DNA of 8,349 bases from JBHHZI01 sp046757965 (GTDB lineage Bacteria > Acidobacteriota > Polarisedimenticolia > SMYD01). Positions 1 through 3,847 of this stretch are shown here, one piece after another. The stretch lies in assembly GCA_046757965.1 (NCBI GenBank), contig JBHHZI010000143.1:1-8349 (forward strand). Reading direction: 5' to 3'. The notes beneath the pieces are model-generated. The model did not search any database and had not been told where the DNA came from. It worked only from the letters and a program-made list of their open reading frames with translations. The first letter of the stretch is position 1. Every line of letters begins with the position of its first letter. Position numbers and translations under genes: made by a program.

Positions 1-9
1 CAGTCCAAC

Positions 10-30
10 CCCCCAGGATAAACCTGGGGG
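10..30. repeat. Perfect inverted repeat (8-bp arms)
   Basis: CCCCCAGG (10-17) and CCTGGGGG (23-30) are perfect reverse complements around a 5-nt loop, ATAAA. It could be the 3' stem-loop of a transcript entering from outside the window, but no T-run follows on either strand, so it is not a standard intrinsic terminator. Its role is unknown. Confidence 0.5.
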
Positions 31-114
31 CTCGCTGACTTGCGGGCTCGCCGGAGGTTTTTGTTTGCGTCCCTAATCACCAAACACGGCTGCAGGTCTA
101 CACACCGCCACCGC

Positions 115-129
115 CGGTCGTGGCGACCG
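115..129. repeat. Short hairpin
   Basis: CGGTCG (115-120) and CGACCG (124-129) form a perfect 6-bp stem around TGG. It lies in the gene-free stretch before the 42-bp array. Hairpins this short are common in GC-rich DNA, so significance is low. Confidence 0.3.
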
Positions 130-221
130 AACGTCCAGATCGGACACCAACGGACCCGACGGGAGTGTGTCCGGATCCGCCACCAGGCAGGTTCCTGTCC
201 GCCTCCCGGCGCCTTCGCCCG

Positions 222-349
222 ACGAGAACAGCTGTTCACGAACTGGATCAGCACCGGTCGTGTCCCGCAAGGAGTTCCCCGCCGGTGGCATGCAGCTACA
301 GGCACATGGCAGGTTCACGGCGCCCTGACGGAATTCCCCATGCACTCCG
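222..349. repeat. Decayed outlying copies of the 42-bp repeat
   Basis: At 224-236 the sequence GAGAACAGCTGTT matches the array core GAGAACAACTGTG at 11 of 13 bases. Its offset from unit 2 is 170 bp, almost exactly four repeat periods (168). At 338-351 CATGCACTCCGTGG matches the unit end CATGAGATCCGTGG at 11 of 14 bases, in phase with unit 1. The sequence between is unrecognisable. I infer that the array once extended about three units further to the left and decayed at that edge. Positions 226-237 also form the 12-bp palindrome GAACAGCTGTTC. Confidence 0.4.
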
Positions 350-727
350 TGGAAAACGACCGTGCCGTCTTCGCGTCACGCGGACCATCGGTGGAGAACA
401 ACTGTGCAGTGTTCGCATCATGCGAACCGTGGGTGGAGAACAACCGTGCGGTCTTCGCATCATGAGATCCGTGGTTGGAAAACAACCGTGCGGTCTCCGC
501 ATCATGAGATCCGTGGTTGGAAAACAACCGTGCGGTCTTCGCATCATGGGACCCGTGGGTGGAGAACAACCGTGCGGTCTTCGCATCATGGGACCTGTGG
601 GTGGAAAACAACTGTGCCGTCTCCACGTCACGCGGACCGTCGGTGGAGAACAACCGTGTGGCCGCTGTGTCAAGCAGACCATCGGTGGAAAACGACCGTG
701 CAGCCGATGTCTCCTCGCGGATTGGCA
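350..727. repeat. 42-bp tandem repeat array, nine units
   Basis: Nine contiguous units start at 350, 392, 434, 476, 518, 560, 602, 644 and 686. Each begins with the same 15-bp core, TGGARAACRACYGTG, which varies only by transitions at three sites. The rest is conserved as roughly GCGGTCTTCGCATCATG-GACCGTGGG in units 2-6 and drifts in units 1, 7, 8 and 9; unit 9 is recognisable only in its first half. The inner units are nearly identical (units 4 and 5 share their first 22 bases), as expected if the array expanded from its centre. Unit 2 contains the dyad TTCGCAT-C-ATGCGAA (412-426); unit 1 has a CGCGT-C-ACGCG equivalent. The period is 14 codons, so several frames stay open on both strands, but changes fall freely in all codon positions and I find no frame that looks selected. 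There are no unique spacers, so this is not CRISPR. Function unknown: a minisatellite, a structured RNA or an iteron-like protein-binding array are all possible. Confidence 0.9.
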
Positions 728-1102
728 TCTCGACGAGCCATCGCCGGGAATCGATGGCGGTGAGCCGATCGGCGGTGGGAGACCGGGAGAGCTGGAAACG
801 GGTCGCAGTGGACGATCTCTCTGTGGTGGCCTGTCCGGCGAGCGCACGCGGTCGGGTCCAGAACTCACCCGGTACCGTGCACAACGGACGGTATCCGTCG
901 CCGGTCGATAGCGATTGCGCCGGGCTCGTCTCGTCATCGAGACAACGGTGCCCGAACACACCTGGCGCCTCCTCACGCAACGTGGTCATGTGCTGCACGG
1001 CAACCCTTCTCTTGCCGGGGCGGTTCACCGTTCAGGGGGTCTCAGGTGTTCAGTGAGTGGCGCCAACAGGAGCGCGCCGCTGCCGCTCAGGTGGCCAGAT
1101 GC
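728..1102. other. Gene-free stretch after the repeat array
   Basis: I see no recognisable gene. Open frames on both strands (for example 517-1056 plus and 315-1028 minus) are carried over from the repeat array and continue into low-complexity Arg/Ser/Gly/Pro-rich translations typical of noncoding GC-rich DNA. No RNA gene or mobile-element end was recognised. Confidence 0.5.
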
Positions 1103-1126
1103 CATACCATACACATGTCTGGTATG
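1103..1126. repeat. Inverted repeat CATACCA-N10-TGGTATG
   Basis: Perfect 7-bp arms lie at 1103-1109 and 1120-1126, separated by 10 bp containing ACATGT. The arms are AT-richer than their surroundings, which is the look of a dimeric-regulator operator, but the nearest gene on the plus strand starts about 245 bp away. The function is not established. Confidence 0.4.
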
Positions 1127-1224
1127 AAAATCAAGCCCCGTTTCCTGTCTGCCGCAAGAAAAGGGCAGCCTCGTTCGAGTCACTGGCACCGACACCCCGG
1201 ACAGCCCGCACCCAGGATCAGATC

Positions 1225-1305
1225 TCGATGCGGTGGACGTCTTGTCGTCGCTCCGCACCTCGAACTCCTTGTAGAAGTGACCATCGCGCAGGCTGCCGCT
1301 CACGG
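1225..1305 (-). pseudogene. Possible decayed coding remnant
   Basis: On the minus strand roughly 25 codons (translation containing SLRDGHFYKEFEVRSDDKTS) show an almost uniform G or C third position and a balanced amino-acid composition, unlike the Arg/Ser-rich noise around them. The open frame spans 1025-1381 on the minus strand, but the rest looks noncoding and I recognise no family. It may be a leftover of an eroded gene, or chance. Confidence 0.2.
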
Positions 1306-1339
1306 TCGACCGAGAGGAATTGTCGACCGTCCCTACAAT
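1303..1339 (+). promoter_or_regulatory. Possible promoter/operator of the sigma-factor operon
   Basis: GTCGACCG occurs twice, at 1305-1312 and 1322-1329, 17 bp apart. Because GTCGAC is itself palindromic, the two sites also form an inverted pair (GGTCGAC 1304-1310 and GTCGACC 1322-1328). A -10-like TACAAT lies at 1334-1339, 32 bp before the GTG start codon. No good -35 is present at the usual spacing, so a regulator or an alternative sigma factor would be needed. GGAATT at 1316-1321 resembles an ECF -35 element but lacks a well-placed partner. Confidence 0.3.
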
Positions 1340-1370
1340 ATCCGCACCCCTTCTTCGTCTACATTTGTAG

Positions 1371-1955
1371 GTGAACGACACGGCGAGCCTGGAGCGGATG
1401 GCACTCGATCAGAACGAGCGGACCTCCGAAGTGTTCGAGCGGGAGCGCTCCCGCTTGCACGATTTCATTCGCCGGCGCGTGCCCGATCCACGCGATGCCG
1501 AGGACATTCTGCAAGACGCGTTTTGCGAACTCGTGGAAATGAACCGCCTTCTGATGCCGATCGACCACGTCACCGGCTGGCTCTTCCGCGTGGTCCGAAA
1601 TCGCGTCACCGATCTCTTCCGAAAAAAACGACCGGGGAGCTTCGACGATCTCGCCGTCGCGAACGAGGACGACGACTTGCTGCGGTTCGAAGACCTGCTG
1701 CCTTCGTCCGATGCCGGTCCGGAGACGCTCTACGCCCGCGGCGTGCTTCTCGATGAGCTCGAGATGGCGGTCAAGGAGCTGCCCGAAGAGCAGCGCAGGG
1801 TGTTCATCGCGCACGAGTTGGAAGGACGCAGCTTCAAGGAGATCGCCACCGAGACCGGCGTGAGCGTGAACACACTGCTCTCGCGCAAGCGCTATGCGGT
1901 GCTGCATCTGCGGAAGCGTTTGCAGAGCGCCTACGAGGAATTCACAAGAGCGTAA
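1371..1955 (+). CDS. ECF-type sigma-70 family RNA polymerase sigma factor
   Basis: This is an extracytoplasmic-function sigma factor that would direct core RNA polymerase to a small set of promoters. Region 2 spans about residues 23-88 and includes VPDPRDAEDILQDAF, followed by GWLFRVVRNRVTDLFRKK, the part that melts and reads the -10 element. Region 4 spans about 127-185: LPEEQRRVFIAHELEGRSF, then the helix-turn-helix ATETGVSVNTLLSRKRYAVL that reads the -35. Region 3 is absent, and the length of 194 residues is normal for the class. The GTG at 1371 gives the longest frame but has no clear ribosome site. The ATG at 1398 (185 residues) has GGAG only 3 nt upstream, so the start is unsettled. The next gene begins 10 nt after the stop, so the two are surely co-transcribed. 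No classical zinc-finger anti-sigma gene is present; the membrane protein downstream may fill that role (inference). Confidence 0.93.
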   Translation: MNDTASLERMALDQNERTSEVFERERSRLHDFIRRRVPDPRDAEDILQDAFCELVEMNRLLMPIDHVTGWLFRVVRNRVTDLFRKKRPGSFDDLAVANEDDDLLRFEDLLPSSDAGPETLYARGVLLDELEMAVKELPEEQRRVFIAHELEGRSFKEIATETGVSVNTLLSRKRYAVLHLRKRLQSAYEEFTRA

Positions 1956-1965
1956 GGAGCGGAAC

Positions 1966-2304
1966 ATGAGCAGGAAATGGCAGCGAATGGTTTTCCTTGG
2001 TCCGTTGGCGATTCTGGGGCTTCTGCTGTTCATCGCCATCGGCGGCACGCTTGTGCTGCTGCTGTGGAACTGGCTGCTGCCCTCCCTCTTCGGCTGGCCC
2101 CAGATCACCTTCTGGCAAGCGCTCGGAGTTCTGGCGCTGTGCCGGATCCTCTTCGGTGGATTCGGTTCTCGCCGCTCCCGCCCCTCCCGCTATCGACGCC
2201 GCATGGAAGAGCGCTGCGGGCGAATGACTCCAGAAGAGAGGGAACGATTCCGGCAACGCATGCGCGAACGCTGGGGTCTTGGCTCATCGAGCGAGGCAGA
2301 ATGA
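1966..2304 (+). CDS. Small two-helix membrane protein paired with the ECF sigma factor
   Basis: This 112-residue protein starts at ATG 1966 after a strong ribosome site, AAGGAG (1954-1959, 6-nt spacing), which overlaps the stop codon of the sigma gene. The first hydrophobic helix spans about residues 9-34. A conserved-looking turn, WNWLLPSLFGWPQITFWQAL, leads into a second hydrophobic segment at about 46-65 ending in RILFGGFG. The tail is basic and then strongly charged: RMTPEERERFRQRMRERWG (87-104) resembles the helix-rich motif of Spy/CpxP-like proteins. From memory of similar proteins, this WNWL-P-LFG-ITFWQALG pattern recurs beside ECF sigma factors, but I know of no demonstrated function. 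The operon position suggests it senses or controls the sigma factor, perhaps as a non-canonical anti-sigma factor whose charged tail faces the cytoplasm (inference). Confidence 0.85.
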   Translation: MSRKWQRMVFLGPLAILGLLLFIAIGGTLVLLLWNWLLPSLFGWPQITFWQALGVLALCRILFGGFGSRRSRPSRYRRRMEERCGRMTPEERERFRQRMRERWGLGSSSEAE

Positions 2305-2347
2305 GCCTGCACCCGACCGACCAGGCGCCGGAAGTCGCAGGGGGGGT

Positions 2348-2386
2348 GGTCTCTCCACTGAACGGCCCCGGGTCCCCCGGGAGACC
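2348..2386 (+). terminator. Possible stem-loop after the sigma operon
   Basis: CCCGGG (2367-2372) and CCCGGG (2376-2381) pair around a 3-nt loop. Outer arms GGTCT (2348-2352) and AGACC (2382-2386) could extend the stem across an internal bulge. It sits 44 bp past the membrane-protein stop codon. There is no T-run, only CAAAG, so intrinsic termination would be weak. Confidence 0.35.
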
Positions 2387-2547
2387 TCAAAGTTCGAGAG
2401 AATCGGGTCATGGTAAGACAGACGAGGTGGCTCCAGAGGGACGGGTGAGCGCGGTGCGGCCCATGGCGCTCCTAAGAAAATGCCCATGTTCTTGTGCATT
2501 CGCGGGCAGTTTCTTTGCGAGGTGTCGCGATCGCATCCCGTGACTTG
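2387..2547. other. Convergent intergenic stretch, no gene seen
   Basis: This lies between the plus-strand sigma operon and the minus-strand vapC, whose 3' ends face each other. GCCCATG occurs twice (2459-2465 and 2482-2488), but I see no T-tailed terminator for vapC and no gene. Confidence 0.5.
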
Positions 2548-2904
2548 CTAATAAGACGCAAGGCCCAGCGCTTGTGCACAGGCGGCAAGGCGCTTGTCCG
2601 AGGTCCAGAGCGAGGTTCGGCTCACCAGTGCGGACGCGATCAGGTGGATGTCGATCCAGCCGAGGCCCCGGCCCATGAGGCGTCGGGACTCCATCAAGGC
2701 GAGTGCCTCGTCGTGTTGAGCCTGCTGCACCTGGGGGAGCGCGTTCAGAAGAGAGAGGATCTCGCCCCGGCGCCGCAGATTCCCGCAGGCGAGTTCCCCG
2801 ATCACGAACGGGTGGCACTCGACTTCCCCGTTCTGCAACTTGGAGGCGAGCTTCGCGTTCCGGCGGCGCAGGTGGTCGATCCAGACAGATGTATCGACCA
2901 GCAC
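2548..2904 (-). CDS. vapC: VapC-type PIN-domain ribonuclease toxin
   Basis: This is the toxin of a type II toxin-antitoxin pair. PIN-domain VapC proteins are Mg2+-dependent ribonucleases that cut tRNA or rRNA and stop growth when the antitoxin is lost. All four expected acidic residues are visible: D4 in LVDTSVWIDHL, E37 in IGELACG, D85 in GWIDIHLIAS and D103 in WTSDKRL. The length of 118 residues is slightly below the usual 125-140, but the fold appears complete, ending ACAQALGLASY. The start is GTG at 2904; its G is also the last base of the vapB stop TAG, a one-base overlap typical of coupled translation. A GGAAGG site (2912-2917) lies 7 nt upstream inside vapB. No catalytic residue is missing, so the toxin is probably active. 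Its RNA target cannot be read from the sequence. Confidence 0.93.
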   Translation of the reverse strand: MLVDTSVWIDHLRRRNAKLASKLQNGEVECHPFVIGELACGNLRRRGEILSLLNALPQVQQAQHDEALALMESRRLMGRGLGWIDIHLIASALVSRTSLWTSDKRLAACAQALGLASY

Positions 2905-3104
2905 TAAGAAACCTTCCGGGAGCGCCTCCGTCGCGTCGGACGGATCTCCTTCTCGCTGCCACCCAGTGCAGCGAGCCGGCGTGCGCTCTCGAGCGCGATC
3001 AGAGCTTCCAGGCCGGCGCGGACGATGGCCGTCTTCTCCTTGAGCCCGCTCAGGCGTCGGGCCTTCTCAAGGAGCGCATCGTCGATATTCAGTGTGGTTC
3101 TCAT
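2904..3104 (-). CDS. vapB: VapB-family antitoxin
   Basis: This 66-residue protein opens MRTTLNIDDALLEKARRLSG, the hallmark of the VapB antitoxin family whose N-terminal ribbon-helix-helix binds operator DNA (MRTTLNI is the strand that enters the DNA groove). Helices continue through about residue 48. The C-terminal tail is very basic (PTRRRRSRKVS, 57-66) and presumably wraps the VapC PIN domain. The frame stays open further upstream, with ATG codons at 3110 and 3131, but family alignment and the promoter position favour ATG 3104. The gene ends in TAG overlapping the vapC GTG by one base. The complex should repress its own promoter through the ATGCAT motifs just upstream. No Shine-Dalgarno site is seen before the start, which suggests leaderless translation. 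Confidence 0.9.
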   Translation of the reverse strand: MRTTLNIDDALLEKARRLSGLKEKTAIVRAGLEALIALESARRLAALGGSEKEIRPTRRRRSRKVS

Positions 3105-3140
3105 ATGCATAAATATGCACAAATCATGCATACCTGTCAA
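3105..3140 (-). promoter_or_regulatory. vapBC promoter with phased ATGCAT operator motifs
   Basis: On the minus strand a perfect -35 TTGACA (3140-3135) is followed after 17 bp by a -10-like CATATT (3117-3112, 4 of 6 consensus). Transcription would begin about 7 bp downstream, at or next to the vapB ATG (3104), giving a leaderless message. Three ATGCA(T) motifs begin at 3105, 3115 and 3126, spaced 10 and 11 bp, so all lie on one face of the helix. The first and third are full ATGCAT palindromes. They overlap the -10 and spacer, as expected of an autorepression operator for a ribbon-helix-helix VapB. Confidence 0.65.
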
Positions 3141-3290
3141 GGCCCAGGAAAGCCGATCCGACGGGAAACTGATCCACTCCGAACTGTCCGTACGGCCATG
3201 CATCACCCGGGATCCTCACTCGAGTTCACAGACGGGCCGCTACCGGAGCCGGAGAACGCACCTGATGCGTCCTATCGGTTGAGCTTGAAA

Positions 3291-3605
3291 TCACCCGGAG
3301 CCATGCCGTCCACACGCCGCCGGCGCTCGCCTGGCAGCTTCCGGATGCGCAAGGATGAAAAGTTCCGGTCCCAGCTTGAGCCGGGCAAGCCTCAGCAGGC
3401 ACTCTTCCTCCGAGGCCTGCGGATGCCGTTGCCGGATACCGGCGAGAGAGAGCAACTGCACAGCGTACGAGGCGGAGCTGACCAGGCGAGCCTTCTGCGG
3501 CTGCGTCATTCCGCGCCACAGCGCAACGTGCCTCCGTCCGGCCTCGGGCGACGTGTCGCGCGATAGCACCGCCCTCCCGTGTGCCGCTGGCCTGGCTATC
3601 TCCAT
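3291..3605 (-). CDS. Small conserved-type protein with DTSPE and AGIRxRHP motifs, function unknown
   Basis: The start at ATG 3605 gives 104 residues. Recognisable blocks are RDTSPEAGRR (16-25), MTQPQKARLVSSASYAVQLL (33-52), LAGIRQRHPQASEEE (54-68) and RLARLKLGPEL (72-82). From memory this matches a common family of short helical proteins whose members often sit beside nucleotidyltransferase-like or other toxin-like genes; no function is established. Relatives I recall end soon after LGPEL, whereas this one carries about 22 extra residues (FILAHPEAARR and onward) that look like readthrough into noncoding sequence, so the 3' end may be altered. No nucleotidyltransferase partner is visible; vapBC lies 187 bp downstream in the same orientation with its own promoter. 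A longer start at 3770 would run through an inverted repeat and is unlikely. Confidence 0.72.
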   Translation of the reverse strand: MEIARPAAHGRAVLSRDTSPEAGRRHVALWRGMTQPQKARLVSSASYAVQLLSLAGIRQRHPQASEEECLLRLARLKLGPELFILAHPEAARRAPAACGRHGSG

Positions 3606-3614
3606 GGTGGCCAG

Positions 3615-3620
3615 AGTATA
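3615..3620 (-). promoter_or_regulatory. Likely -10 element of the DTSPE gene
   Basis: TATACT on the minus strand (5 of 6 consensus, preceded by CGG) lies 9 bp before ATG 3605. Transcription would begin about 3 nt before the start codon, again nearly leaderless. The -35 region (3638-3643, CAGGTC) is poor and overlaps the palindrome at 3640-3665, so a bound protein could control it. Confidence 0.4.
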
Positions 3621-3639
3621 CCGGAGCCCAGGGCTGTGA

Positions 3640-3694
3640 CCTGTCGGGATCATGACCCCGACAGGCTCCCACAAAGATGACCCCGACGGCACCC
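3640..3694. repeat. 9-bp inverted repeat plus 25-bp-spaced direct repeat
   Basis: CCTGTCGGG (3640-3648) and CCCGACAGG (3657-3665) are perfect reverse complements with an 8-nt loop. ATGACCCCGAC occurs at 3652-3662 and again at 3677-3687, each followed by a GGC-CCC-like run. The element lies between the two divergent TATACT boxes. It could be an operator shared by the DTSPE gene and the kinase, or a REP-like scattered palindrome. Confidence 0.55.
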
Positions 3695-3723
3695 GGAATG
3701 CTGCAAGCCGCCGGCCGGGGCGG

Positions 3724-3838
3724 TATACTGCGTGCCTGAGCGGGGCAGGCAGCAGGGTCAGAATTGTCACGGGTTCACGCAGGTGGGTGAACGCCGGGCC
3801 TGATCCATCGTCGCGTCCATCCCCTCTGTTTCCGTGAT
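3724..3838 (+). promoter_or_regulatory. Probable kinase promoter and structured leader
   Basis: TATACT at 3724-3729, preceded by CGG as in the divergent promoter, is a good -10; the -35 position (CTGCAA, 3701-3706) is weak. The resulting leader is about 112 nt and contains two small stems: GCCTG/CAGGC (3734-3738 and 3746-3750) and GTTCAC/GTGAAC (3773-3778 and 3787-3792). Either could act as an operator or a translational control structure. No known riboswitch was recognised. Confidence 0.35.
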
Positions 3839-3847
3839 GGAGTGCGC

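Noticed and set aside
350..727. CRISPR array
   Set aside because: Units are contiguous 42-bp repeats with no unique spacers, and no cas gene is in the window.
40..1056. Repeat-containing protein genes on either strand
   Set aside because: Frames stay open because the repeat is 14 codons long and GC-rich. Unit differences fall in all codon positions, no ribosome site or family was recognised, and one plus frame has TGA in two units.
2459..2488. Terminator formed by the two GCCCATG copies
   Set aside because: They are direct, not inverted, repeats, and no T-run follows on the vapC strand.
3606..3770. Longer N-terminus for the DTSPE protein from 3770
   Set aside because: It would run through the palindrome at 3640-3665 and the likely promoter at 3615-3620; family-like sequence begins only after ATG 3605.
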